Assembly (NCBI GenBank): GCA_947462335.1
Contig: OX381707.1
Coordinates: forward strand, 37,313,618 to 37,377,617
Direction: 5' to 3'
Length of the DNA stretch: 64,000 nt
DNA from: Harmothoe impar
Taxonomy: Eukaryota; Annelida; Polychaeta; Phyllodocida; Polynoidae
Shown one piece after another: positions 1 to 10,979 of the stretch. A program made the translations under genes and the position numbers. The notes beneath the pieces are model-generated. The model was not told the DNA's origin. It did no database searches and saw nothing but the letters and a program-made list of their open reading frames with translations. Positions within the stretch are counted from its first letter, which is position 1. The number at the start of each line of letters is the position of its first letter.

Positions 1-1040
1 GACCAATTTTAAACCATATACAGTAGGGGATGGAATTTATTGACGAGTACAAGACAGCAGAGGTGCCAGAAAAAAAGATTTATTGGCAGCAAGAAGGCTT
101 GTGGGGCCGTTCTAGAAGGGAAGTCAATAGGATTTATGTTCACTCACAGGGACTATACATCACTGACATACATCAGGATTTCTGTATTTAAACAGGGAAA
201 AGTCTACAGGACAGGATAAATTAAGACTCCATCTCCAAGAGGACCTTACACATCTCTCGTATGCAGTGTCATAGTTTGGAGTAATACACTGTAAGCATAT
301 ACATAAATACATGAGTAGCTCGGGAGCAGCTCAGTCAAGGGACGGTATCACTGTGGGACTCTCATCACTAATACACGAAGTGGCCTGGAACTGGTGACAC
401 ACTTATAAACTATGTATAGAGGCAATAGCTGACTCGAGTGGTAGCATCCTGAAGTGAAGTCACAGCCATGGGTCTGTTTTCTATATTTTGTACAGCCTAG
501 GTTCATACTGCTTGTGCTGCCTTTCCAACTCTCAGAAAGGACACACCTTAAATTCTATGTGAGCACGTCGTCGTTGATCTGATAAGGTTACATTACAAAC
601 AGAGGCTCACTATGCACCGATACAACAGTGTTTTCCCTCTGTGGAGAAACCTCTCATTGAATTACCTTCTTCAATGGGTTTGACATTTAAGCCGCGAATA
701 TCCATATTCTTATGCAAGACTATGGATTGTAGTCATGACCTTTCTTATTGTAACACAGATTTGACAGAGTCCTGGTGCGTGTGACTTCTTACACGAGCCG
801 GAGTTCATGTGTTATCTAATACTACTGCCTTAAGTTGCATTCCAACTAAAAGTACCATCAATGCATTATTGTGTTCATTTGCAATGAAACACAAAAATCC
901 CCAGTACATTCTGATTAATCTCAGAATTATAAGGTTAGATGATAAGAATTAGGATAGCTTTAATGTCAGACACTACAGGAGCTAACCCTACAGAAGCAGA
1001 CTGAACCCATCATACTAGAGAATATGCTAGTAAACAGCGC
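1..1040. other. intergenic, no gene seen
   Basis: AT-rich sequence with no open frame of convincing length and no repeat structure that I could recognise. It may be intron or UTR of a neighbouring gene lying outside the window. Confidence 0.5.
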
Positions 1041-1114
1041 GCCTAGCGGTCCTGTCACAACAAACTCACTTTAGGGTTGCCAGACGCCCTTCACAGCCAG
1101 CCCAAACGAGCAGC

Positions 1115-1534
1115 TCAGGGATAATACAGGGCGTGGACGGAGCCGCTCCAGGCCCAATGCGGACCCTCCACAAACCCACAACTCACGCTCACACGCCGCT
1201 GCAGCACATATTCATGACCACCATGCCCCGGGCTCCAGTACCCGTGTGAAGGGAGCTGCTCATGGGCGAACTGAGCTGCTCCTCTGCCCAGGGACTTGCT
1301 CCGAGGCACCTGCCTACTGGGGTAAGGCAGGCACTGGTTACCGGGCCGTGTGCAGGTCAATAGACGCCCAGATCGGCACCGACCGTGAGCTGCCTTACAT
1401 CGACCAGATGACAATGACTGGAAATGTGATAATCCAATTGGATGTGTAATCGTCTGTTTAATAAATGAACTTCCATCGAACAAATTATGTAAGGAGGACC
1501 CCAGACAAGATGTCCGTCCAGGCGTGTTGCACAA
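1115..1534 (-). CDS. possible exon in GC-rich patch, unrecognised
   Basis: An open frame of about 139 codons on the minus strand, in a stretch (about 1040-1450) that is clearly richer in G+C and CpG than the surrounding AT-rich DNA. The translation is rich in Gly, Ser, His and Arg and matches no family I recognise. A shorter plus-strand frame overlaps it at 1246-1449, so the coding strand is not settled. On the minus strand, a possible splice acceptor (ACCCCAG) occurs near 1320 and a donor-like AAGTGAGT near 1070. It could be an exon, a promoter CpG island or chance. The second minus-strand frame at 1599-2069 lies just upstream in the same orientation, so the two could belong to one transcript. 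The evidence is base composition and open length only. Confidence 0.22.
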   Translation of the reverse strand: MCNTPGRTSCLGSSLHNLFDGSSFIKQTITHPIGLSHFQSLSSGRCKAAHGRCRSGRLLTCTRPGNQCLPYPSRQVPRSKSLGRGAAQFAHEQLPSHGYWSPGHGGHEYVLQRRVSVSCGFVEGPHWAWSGSVHALYYP

Positions 1535-1598
1535 TCGGATAAAATCAGTGGTCGCTAGAACTGTGTGAGAGCATCAAGAAATCTTTAACAGAGAGTTG

Positions 1599-2069
1599 TC
1601 ACGGGCGAGTAAACAGAGGCTGTTTGAATTTTGCCACCATATCTTTCTGCTCATCAAAGGAGCAGAGAGACTGAGTGCCAACATTGCTCTTGTGTGAGCT
1701 ACTCCCCATGCTCCTGAGCTGCTCATCACCCTGGGCATACAGCTGTATGGCTCGTATATAACGCCTCATCCCCGGGAGGGCCGCATTAAGGACCGTGGAG
1801 GAGAAGACGGTGCCTGGGGCGTCATGTAAGCCCTGGAGGATAGGAAAGTACCACTCCCCCGACTGATCCATCCCTGATAGTGTCAGTGGAGAAGGGGGAT
1901 ATGCTTGCACACAGCATTCAGAGTTGCTCCAGCGCCTTTTAATGTCGTGGTAGTGATATACATGGGGTGTGGATGAAACATATTGGCCTCCTATATCCCT
2001 CAGCAAACATCGACTAGCTCTCAATGTGAGAATCTTCAAAGGAGATCCCCTGTATCCACCACAGTCCAT
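1599..2069 (-). CDS. possible exon or small protein gene, unrecognised
   Basis: An open minus-strand frame of 156 codons from an ATG at 2069 to a stop at 1599. The 3' half has a varied, protein-like composition (for example GMRRYIRAIQLYAQGDEQL, then a Lys/Gln-rich tail) and G+C is raised over 1650-1860. I see no signal peptide, transmembrane segment or known motif. The frame stays open only briefly upstream of the ATG, and an acceptor-like TTCACAG lies near 2090, so this could be a last exon. It is divergent from the receptor gene, with about 400 bp between their starts, which would allow a shared promoter region. It remains an open frame without recognised homology. Confidence 0.28.
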   Translation of the reverse strand: MDCGGYRGSPLKILTLRASRCLLRDIGGQYVSSTPHVYHYHDIKRRWSNSECCVQAYPPSPLTLSGMDQSGEWYFPILQGLHDAPGTVFSSTVLNAALPGMRRYIRAIQLYAQGDEQLRSMGSSSHKSNVGTQSLCSFDEQKDMVAKFKQPLFTRP

Positions 2070-2468
2070 GTCTCACTCCAAGTATTCTGTGAACATTGCG
2101 TGTACCAATTAGCCATATGTCGTACATATATGTGATATGTGATACCTCAACTCTGATAAGACACTGAGAAGAAAGTGATCCTTTCCATTTGGATATTACT
2201 TTTGGTTCTATTCATAGAGGCCTACGACTCTGTTGCTCCCTTTCTGAATTGCATAAGTTCTAATTAAAGGGGCTAGTCTGAAACATACTGTGTTTTCTCT
2301 ACTAATCCATCCAGCACCTACCAACCATTGCCAGATCGTACCTACAGTGCCTACTCTTCAGTAAGGCTAGTTTAGGGGTCTCTTCCCTACCTACCTTGCT
2401 GTGTCAGTACCCAGTTGCCTGAGGCTCCTCCTGATCTCCTCCAGTGGCTAGGAGACCAGGCCTTCACC
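2070..2468 (+). promoter_or_regulatory. 5' flank of the GPCR gene; UTR or splice acceptor
   Basis: The receptor reading frame is open upstream of its first ATG back to a stop near 2410. The sequence there contains two acceptor-like sites, TGCTGTGTCAG ending at 2407 and TACCCAG ending at 2413, after a pyrimidine-rich stretch (about 2380-2405). A non-coding or short coding 5' exon spliced to this point is therefore possible. No clear TATA box was found. Confidence 0.3.
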
Positions 2469-3674
2469 ATGGGCACCATGGAGGAAGAGGACGACATGTC
2501 CTTACTTTATGACGATGACAAGTTGATGGAGTACATCTCCAACTACTATGGCGTCACATTCCCAGAACGCGACATCGCGACAGCCATCTACACCTATGGC
2601 TGCCCTACGCTGCTTGCCTTGGGAACGGTCGGCAACATCTTCAGTGCCATCATCCTCTTCAAGATGTGTCAGAAGGTGCTGTCGACCTGCTTGTACCTCT
2701 TTGTGGTCACCATGGTGGACCTCCTGGTGCTGTATGTCCAGGCTGGCAATGACTGGCTCATGGCGCTGGCCAATGTCGACTTACGACATGTCGCTATGTT
2801 TTCATCGAACACCATTTGTAAGATATTCCCTTTTGTTTCGGACTTCGCCCTACACCTGAGTATCTGGTTATTGGTGTGCATGGCAACTGAATCCACCATC
2901 ATCACCATGCGTCGTGAGAAACTCCTGAGCGCATGCGTTGTGGAGCGTGCGCGTGCAGTTATCCTCCTTCTCATTGTGCTACTAGTGTGTATCAATGCCC
3001 ACTGCTTCTGGACCTTCGCCCTGGAGGCGGAAGAGAAGGCGGGTATCCCCGAAGAGATCATGTGTACCAATGCTCGCCAAGGCCATGTCAACGAAACATT
3101 CCGGCGGATAGTGTGGCCGATCATAGACATTGTAGTGTCGGACCTCTTCCCTTATTTCACCATCTTTGCCTGTACGGTGATCACCATCACCAGGAGGGTG
3201 AGGGGTAAGGACTTCACCCGCGAGGAGCAGAACGTCTGGAAGTCCTACAAGCTGGATGCTGTAGCCGCCAAGGACTTCCAGACTACCATGTTGATTCTGT
3301 GCATCGTCTACCTGGTGCTTATGCTGCCAAAGTTCGCTTGTGATATTTTCCTCTTTCTGGTGGACCCCAACCAGCTAGGCCTGGTTGAATGGACGCTACA
3401 ACTTGGCTCGAAAACAGAGCTTGGCCAGGCAGTGTGTGCTATGCTGCACTATGGCTGTTTGTCATTGAAATTCTTCATCTATCTGAGCTCTAAGAGGTAT
3501 AGATATGAGATGAAGTTATTACTGACTTGTAGACCTTGTCGTAACTCTGAAAGAGACAAGCACCCTCTACCTAATCGAGTCAACAACCGGTGCCCGCTAT
3601 CGGATAAGAACTCCCCGATAGCAAATCATGAGAATGCACTGGAGAAGAAGCCTTTTGCCATAACCTCAGTGTGA
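2469..3674 (+). CDS. class A (rhodopsin-like) GPCR, peptide-receptor-like, single exon
   Basis: A 401-residue plasma-membrane receptor expected to bind an extracellular ligand and signal through G proteins or arrestin. Start chosen at the ATG at 2469 (ACCATGG context); the ATG at 2478 is equally good. Helices: TM1 about 38-64 with the GN signature (N56); TM2 72-94 with D84; TM3 117-147 starting at C117; TM4 162-184; TM5 215-240 with P228; TM6 270-295 with P287; TM7 315-340. C117 can pair with C199 in the second extracellular loop, which also carries an N-glycosylation sequon at N208. The third intracellular loop is short. C353/C356 are palmitoylation candidates and the tail ends TSV, a class I PDZ ligand. 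Odd points: the DRY position reads EST (arginine absent), NPxxY reads KFFIY, and there is no CWxP tryptophan. Overall shape recalls invertebrate neuropeptide/FMRFamide-type orphan receptors, but the ligand cannot be assigned. No intron interrupts the frame. Confidence 0.9.
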   Translation: MGTMEEEDDMSLLYDDDKLMEYISNYYGVTFPERDIATAIYTYGCPTLLALGTVGNIFSAIILFKMCQKVLSTCLYLFVVTMVDLLVLYVQAGNDWLMALANVDLRHVAMFSSNTICKIFPFVSDFALHLSIWLLVCMATESTIITMRREKLLSACVVERARAVILLLIVLLVCINAHCFWTFALEAEEKAGIPEEIMCTNARQGHVNETFRRIVWPIIDIVVSDLFPYFTIFACTVITITRRVRGKDFTREEQNVWKSYKLDAVAAKDFQTTMLILCIVYLVLMLPKFACDIFLFLVDPNQLGLVEWTLQLGSKTELGQAVCAMLHYGCLSLKFFIYLSSKRYRYEMKLLLTCRPCRNSERDKHPLPNRVNNRCPLSDKNSPIANHENALEKKPFAITSV

Positions 3675-3839
3675 TCAACCTAATAACTACATTGACGAAT
3701 CATGGAGGTTGAGTACGGAATGTTGTAAAAATGGAATATTCAATCATCAGTTTTCCAGTGAATATGGGTTTTATGACTGAGTCATGAATGATTATTGCAG
3801 ATGTATAATATTATTGACTGGGAAAGGGGCAGAAAATAT

Positions 3840-3845
3840 AATAAA
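3840..3845 (+). terminator. candidate polyadenylation signal (proximal)
   Basis: AATAAA about 165 bp after the receptor stop codon, in AT-rich 3' flank. Confidence 0.4.
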
Positions 3846-4207
3846 TAGGGCATTTTGAACACAATTGTGTTTATATATTGAGTGACTGAATGCATATGGA
3901 ACTCTAAATATAATTTAAGTATTGTTTTGGGTTATGGGATGACATCTTGTTGTGTGTAACTGAATATGTCCATATCTAGACGTCTGTGAAAAGATGACTG
4001 TCTGTCAGAGTCTATGCTATTTGTACTAAGAATATGTGTACTAAGAATGAAGATGAAATCAAAGGACTATTGACCGTTTACTCTGTTAAATTTAGGAGAA
4101 TTCGAACATTGTATGAGTTGATTGACCTTAAATTACGATCGAGTTACTTTGTAGAACAAAATTGAAATGTGATTCAGTGAACGAATGTTATGTAGAGCAA
4201 TAATATC

Positions 4208-4213
4208 AATAAA
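4208..4213 (+). terminator. candidate polyadenylation signal (distal)
   Basis: A second AATAAA, about 530 bp after the receptor stop codon. Which signal is used cannot be told from sequence. Confidence 0.35.
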
Positions 4214-7200
4214 ATTATATACGCAATCCATGATTAAGATACTTGTTATGGGGGCTGTGAATGTATTTTGAAAGAGTGAGAAAGAGTGGATTTATTACCA
4301 GCCGTATCTAACGTGTAACGATAATTCATCTCCCTGGTGCACATTTTATGATTCATTCATGACCATGCATGTTAGCTAGAGAAAAAGCGCATCTCTGACA
4401 TGTAAAAATAAGTGCCTAGCCAATTCGATTATGCTTGGGTTGCATGCAGTAGCCAATGATACAATCCTCTGTATGCACCCTTCACGTGAGAGCAGCAATG
4501 CCTCCAGGCCTTACATAGAATCGTAAGTATGCCCTGTGTAAGTCTATATTCAGGACAGTGATGTCTTAATTGCATCATTGCAATCAGCATAGCACCCACA
4601 TTGCATTGAATATACATGTACCTCAGTGTGGGGCAAGAACCCTGGTTATTAGACTAAAGTGCTAATCATCAATAATTATTGTCATGGTAATTTAGTGGGC
4701 AGGTACGTTCGGTGCTACACAGATGATACTGGGGAGCATATTACCTGCTAGTGTGACCGAAGTATGCTAGTTATGTGCTGACTAAGCAGTGCCCTGCTGG
4801 TGTAATGGCGACTTCTCCACTGCCCAGTCAGCATTGCATACATAATGGGCCTCATCAGGGTCCCGGGTGGGCTTTCATGATTTTGTTCATGCTGCCAAGT
4901 GGGCTGTTTAATTATGGGCTTGCCCAGATCCAACCTGGATCAAATTCACTTTGACATAACAACCTGTAGAATGTTACTTTACATTTCAATTTCTGAGAAT
5001 AATCACAGATGAGTATGGTTGAAAGTATTTAAAAATAGTTCAGCTGCTGGTCTGCTAATCCGAGCCCATCTGGCTTCCCAATGGCAGCACTATAGAAGAC
5101 TTATTAAACAAATAGAAATAGATCTGGGTACGCCAAGCTGGCCCAGATGAAACCCATTAGGGGCCTATTAAGCAATCCTGTGTGGATCGTGAGCTTTGAG
5201 AACCCATGTTGAATCCCCAGCTGGATTTAGGCTTTACCAATTAATGTAGAACATGACAGTAACATGAATATTGACCGCAGTAAGCAGATTAGCAGGATCT
5301 ATAACACCCAAATGTGTTAGGCAGCTTCAAGATTTCATGATACAGAAGAATTACAACGTCCCCGGTGTTATTCCTACAATCTTATAATCAGTTAATGTGA
5401 TGTCCTCCCGCGTATTGCATATATTATGAAATTAGAGGGAAGAAATCTTTGAGCACATGCTCAGCAATATCAAACATGGCCACCAATGTATTCCCTTCAT
5501 CTGGAATATAGTAGAGTCTTAGGAAACCGCAGAGACTGGATGACTACTATATGGGTGTAAATAAAACCAAAGCTCTCCCTGCAAAAAGATGTATTGTTAA
5601 CTATATTAGGATGGACAGTTATTGTACATGTGTTTGTAATTAGGGTTTGGCCTATTGAGTATTCCAGCTGCCTATTATGACTCATAAGAAATCGATGTTT
5701 TTTTATTTCATGATTACATTTTGACATTCACTACGTCCATCTGCATCCTGCTTTTGGGAAGATGGGTCACTTGGTGCAGTGACTAAATCGTTTATTTTTT
5801 CATAACAACTAAACCATATTCTATATTGCAGGGCATATTCCTCCCTAATCCGCTCTCTTCCCAGACGTGTATACACTATGATAATGGGACCATTTTTGAG
5901 GGAACTAGCATAAAGTTGCGAGTATTTAGTTGAAATTTTCATGTTTTTGGTAACTGTTCAAAGTTCATCAGGCTGTATCTTAAAAAAGATTTTTCAGAGG
6001 ATATCCATACTTAGTATGCTTAAAGATATATTTTGTACCAGCTTGTAAAGTAAATTATTAGTTGCTGTGATCTATTTAAGACACAATGTTTAATCATGGA
6101 ATTTTAGTCATGGAGTCACCCGAAAAACAGACATTAAACTTTGTGAGGCGATAAAAACTGAACCACTAGGGTTAGAGATGTATTGAAAAGTGTTCCAATG
6201 ATCCAAGATATGAAATCTTTCAAAATGATAAACTTTATTAAACATATTAAGAACTTCCTAAATTGTCCTTTCCCAGCCCCCAACCTGCATTATCTCAGTA
6301 GTTTGTGTCGTATATTAACAGCCATCTCACCAACAAACTAACTTTTAATACTCATCAGTAAGCGCATAAACATACAGCACAGCAACATCTTGCCTAGGAC
6401 ACTACAAAATGGTGTCATGTGTTTCATGTGTTTCATGTGTATCATGTGTACCAATCATTACTATTAAGTGATTGGTAGTATCAGAGTATTAATAGCAATT
6501 AACAGAGGCTGCGGGAACCATCCCCCAGTGGTCAACTAGACTTTGACCTCCGCAACTTAGGCATTTCACATGCACTGAATATGCACATCAGCACCTAAAA
6601 TGCTATATAATGGGCCTTACTTATACATGTATTGCGAATCTTACCTGGTTTATTACCAGAACCCTCTCGTGATACACATAGTATTAAGTACAATAACTGA
6701 TAATAACTGATGACTTGCTGAGCTTATTATGATGACATGAAAGAAGTGTAGCCAGTAGGTAATTCAGAGATAACCTTTATAAAATTGATATTGAATGTCA
6801 CTATCTGACTTATTGCAATATTAATCAATATGTTTACATGGGTCTTATGAATATATCCATACTCTATGCATTATATATAATGCTATATATTCTGACTGGC
6901 AGACACAAAGTATTACATTATAATTATCCTATATCTAATAGAACAGTGATATGATTATTGCCTCATTGCTGTCAGCGCAGCCTGCAAATTGCATCGCTCA
7001 TATACCCGTGTGGGACAGGGACGCGGCATCCTATCCTGAAGTGTTTATCATTAGACATTGTCATGTAAAAATAATATAGAATGCGGTAATTAATATTTTT
7101 AATACTCTTTTGTCAGATGATTATGCCGGCCATAACATTATAACATGCCCATTAATGTTCTATCTATGATTAGGGCTTAACTAAGTCCCCTACTGAATAT

Positions 7201-7719
7201 TGTAAACCAGATGGATAATAAGGGATAAGCAAATGACTGAGTATAAAAATAGCATTAGTATGAGCATGACCAGACTGTCTGATTAATAGCCCGCCTAGAA
7301 TCACAAAATAGGATTTCATTATGATCAAGACAAAACGAAATGAGATTATACTATTATTTTTGTAGTCATCAACCCTGTATGTGAACAAAATGCATTACTC
7401 GGTCCAGAAACGAAACCAAAATCGTACCCTGTAACTACTAACTCCTGCCTGGCAACATGATATTTATATTACATCCCTGTAAGGCAATATGCTTTCTATG
7501 CAGCATATTAGTTCTTAGAATCCTATATTGCTAGTGATTTTAATTATTGTTATGCCCTGAGCAGCTGCTCACGAAATTACCCTTATTCAGCGACTGCTTT
7601 GCTCATAGGCTGTGATGCCTCTGTGATGCTTCTAACTCTATACAGTACTTAGTTGGTTTTGTTCCATCTTATTACCCTCTGAAGTTCCATGACCTCTCCC
7701 TCAACTTTCTATACATTCA
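4214..7719. other. intergenic, no gene seen
   Basis: AT-rich DNA with only short, composition-driven open frames on both strands. A small stutter of a CATGTGTTT-type unit occurs at about 6415-6450. Nothing else is supportable. Confidence 0.5.
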
Positions 7720-8010
7720 TAGAACTGATGGGGCACTGCTCATGATCTTACCCAATGTCGCAAGACGGATGTTGACAATTGCCGGTGGCCATATTGATTC
7801 TGCAGTGAGTGGGATGAGTGGGAAATGAAGCAGACTACATCGAAATGTCTTCTGCTTCGCGGTGCCAATCAAAACCTGCCAAAGCAACATAAATGCAACC
7901 CACCAAGCGAATTATCAGCTTGACCATGTCACCATTGCTAAGACCTGAATTATGGGCTGGGCAGAGGTAATGGGTAGTGAGAGGATAGGTGGGTTACATG
8001 AGGGATTGGG
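7720..8010 (+). repeat. segmental-duplication module A, copy 1
   Basis: Aligns by eye along its length with 15365-15660 in the same orientation. Shared landmarks include GATGGGGCACT, GGATGTTGACA, CCATATTGATTCTGC, GTGCCAATCAAA, CGAATTATCAGCT and the following GTAATGGGTAGTG-like segment. Many substitutions and small indels mark it as old. No shared open frame was found. Confidence 0.75.
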
Positions 8011-8453
8011 TAGAATTAAGAGTGTGGATTAGTTGGCTACTGGGATGGTGTCAGTCACAGTACACACCATACAGTTTCTCAGTCTTGGATCGCATCGTTT
8101 GGCGGCCGCTAGTATGTAATGTGTGTACGGTCATTGCCACTGAAAATCTTTTCTTCAGAGCCGTCAACTTGACTAGTGATCAGAGGGTCATTCATGAGGC
8201 TTTTCATCTCTCCTTGTCATCTATGTCACGCATCCCTGTCACGATCACCGATTCATTTCTATGGAAATCTCACGATTTGACTCTCTTGACCTTTCGGTGT
8301 CCGCCGTTTCCAGAGTGTAATGGAATTGTTTCAGTATGGCGATTCTCGTCGTGTAATTGTTGCCGACAGGTATTTTTATTTTCACCCCACACTTATATAG
8401 CATTGTATCGCACAGGAATTTATCTATTTGCTGGGCCCATGAAAACAAGGTAA
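7989..8453 (+). CDS. open frame of 154 codons, doubtful
   Basis: The longest open frame in this interval. The translation has no recognisable domain. Its N-terminal end falls in duplicated module A, whose other copy at 15365-15660 does not keep the frame. A shorter frame overlaps on the opposite strand. I regard it as probably chance and list it only for completeness. Confidence 0.1.
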   Translation: MGYMRDWVELRVWISWLLGWCQSQYTPYSFSVLDRIVWRPLVCNVCTVIATENLFFRAVNLTSDQRVIHEAFHLSLSSMSRIPVTITDSFLWKSHDLTLLTFRCPPFPECNGIVSVWRFSSCNCCRQVFLFSPHTYIALYRTGIYLFAGPMKTR

Positions 8454-8985
8454 TGAGTTGTGGTTAACATTGATACAAGTGAAGTCACAGTTGCTATGGT
8501 AACAATTCAGTCTCACGTTGGTAGGTTCAGCTGCCGGGGAATGTTTTCCGCTTTGTGGAATAGTCTATTAACAAAGTCGATACACAGACAAAGGTTCACG
8601 AGCATTCATCACTTAGAGTTATCTGATGAGGGGAAACGAATGAGGTATCCCGAAGTGATGAACGATTTAAGTGTGCCATTTTGTATCTATCTGTAATTGG
8701 GGACTGCATCAATCAAAAGAACCAATTTAAAGTTAGCCAACACTTGGCCAACACTTTGTGAGATATAAGTTCCGCTTGCGATAAACCTATAACTATCGGC
8801 ATTGTCCACTTTACCATGAACCTCTGACTTGTTATCGTGTTTTGATGGTGTATGCTCTATTTACTCAAGCAAATATTAGATAAATATATATTGGATTATA
8901 AACACAGTGCTTGCGTCTAATGTATGGTCAACACTTGGGAATTCGCATTGATTCGCAATTTGCACAGTGCCACACATACCTATTG

Positions 8986-9846
8986 CATATCGTCGCCTCA
9001 GTATACAAAGGTCGTAAGTGGAAAATTCATGTTTTGAGATATAAGCAAAATAAGAAAAACCAATGTAATCTTTAGGCTGTAATTTCTAAAATACATGATA
9101 TATTGTCTTAGAAATCGTCCTACATGTAACCAATAATAAGTAAAAACTAATTATATGAATTATACTAAAATATCCTACCTAGTCCAATGATGAATATGGC
9201 AATGATTAGTGAAAAATGGGGAAGATTAGGTCACTTACGACCTTTGTATACTGAATTTAATGTATATTTTTGTATATTTGTTCAGTAAACAAAGGTTGTA
9301 ATTGATTTCTTCAGTTCAAAACTGTAAGGAAATGTCTGAATAGTTGATTAATTTAAACCTAATGGTTACTAAATGAATCTTTTATATTTTTAGTTGCTTA
9401 TGTTACTTGAAAAAATTATATATATATCTTGCTGTTGCTTAGCAACAGTGAGATTTCTTCTAAAATGAGAAATTTCTGTTATTTTCCCCTTATATTCACC
9501 GCCTTTATACTTCAAAGTTAGCATATTTTTGTAAAAATATCCAAAATGTACCTATATATCAGGAATTATATGAAATAGTTAGAAAAAGCCCACAAAAATG
9601 CTGTTTTGATAATAAAATACATTGGGGTTACAATTTTCACATCACTTACGACCTTTGGATACTGAGAAAAACATCACTTTCTCAGTTACGACCTTTGTAT
9701 ACTGAGCTATTACCTCCCAGAAAAAGGACATTTTTGAAAAATTCCAAAAATTGTCGAAAATTTATTGGATAAAGAAAAATATTAAAGAATAAAAAAAAAA
9801 TCTTATATTTTCACTTACAACCTTTGTATACTGAGGCGACGATATG
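8986..9846. mobile_element. 861-bp inverted-repeat element with private iterons
   Basis: Ends 8986-9020 and 9812-9846 are inverted copies of each other, 34 of 35 positions matching; the repeat reads from outside TATCGTCGCCTCAGTATAC. TA lies at each edge (CA-TA-TCGTCG and CGACGA-TA-TG), consistent with TA target duplication. The motif TTACGACCTTTGTATACTGA occurs six times, four inside or near-identical (9235, 9282 reversed and degenerate, 9646, 9686) and one within each terminal repeat (8998 reversed, 9815). There is no coding capacity, so it must be non-autonomous. A Tc1/mariner-like origin is an inference from the TA edge. Confidence 0.85.
9432..9448. promoter_or_regulatory. X-box-like palindrome inside the 861-bp element
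   Basis: CTGTTGCTTAGCAACAG matches the general form of RFX-factor X-box sites (GTTGC...GCAAC). The same core occurs at 18375-18386. There is no evidence of function. Confidence 0.3.
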
Positions 9847-10059
9847 TAAGTGCTAAATAGTCCGATTTGTATATTAGCATGCTCTTTTGAATATAAATGG
9901 CAACCGCCAGTAATTCCCATGCCGTTAGATATACTGTTGATTACATGATACGATTTTTTTCAGCAAACGAATGTGAAGATGTATAACGCCAAATCCAACT
10001 GACTAATGCCCGATTTCAATGATTAATACCCAGCCTTTTCTTTTGATCTGTGAGGCACA

Positions 10060-10420
10060 TATCAATAAAAGATGACATTGCAAATATATCTCTACCCCTT
10101 ACTTACATGCCATACCACCACTACTTTCTTCTCCCAACCCTTCACACCCATCCCCATCTGTAATAATTATTGCACCCAATGTCCAGAATGGGGGAGGGGG
10201 GGATGTCCAATCTCCCTTGCTGCTCACAATGTTCTGGTTTCATTGCTGCAGGGGGAATTGTATTCATTGGTCCCTGTAATTGCTCCTGTGATGGCTGAGT
10301 CATTGTATTAGGCACCCTGGTGATGCACACCACGGACATTGTGTTTGCCCCTGGAGGCAGACACCTCAGTGTTTTAGATGTCGATACCCTGCCACTGTTG
10401 ATGACAAGATGGTTACTGTT
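10060..10420 (+). repeat. segmental-duplication module B, copy 1
   Basis: Shares an ordered set of landmarks with 16180-16450, 17380-17860 and 31310-31820: a TACCCC/CACACCCAT stretch, an AATAATTATTGCACCCAAT-like stretch, CAGAATGGGGGAGG, a TTTCATTGATGCAGG-like stretch, AATTGCTCTGG, GTCATTGTATT and CACCCTGG. Four diverged copies in one orientation imply serial duplication. Confidence 0.7.
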
Positions 10421-10979
10421 TACGATACTGTCTTCTTCTTGCACGCTAGCAGTCTAACTTAAACTATGAAGTCTCTAGACATAGAAGACTTTTCATTGTT
10501 ATTACTTATACTGTTTATTTTATGGATGTTGTGTATACTACATGGACACACCGTTTTTCTGGGGGCTATCCTGGATACAAAATGGCATAACTTCATCCGA
10601 CCAAATGGGAATTACATTGAGCAGTGGTAGTACCCATGGACATGATGATACACGAATTGGTTGATTTCAAATATGTTTTCCAGAGTAAATCATGATTCAA
10701 ATTAAATAATCAAGTACTACACTGATAATAATGGACCTGGAAATGTTAGTCACTACGGACTACATTTCTATAGTCACATGAATGTAGCAAAAACGACTAT
10801 ACCAAGTTAGTCACCTATGTCTACAGTAAGTTAGTCATATAGTCAACCTATAGTCAGCCATTAAATCGGCTGATTTGGGCTATATAGTCAAGTGACTATG
10901 AATTTAATGGTGTCATGGTCTAAAGTAGTCACTATGACTAATAGATATAGTCAACCATGAGAAATAAGGGAAACTTAAG

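Noticed and set aside
4773..5240. Possible inverted-repeat element with GCCCAGCTGG-like segments
   Set aside because: Could not pair convincing ends.
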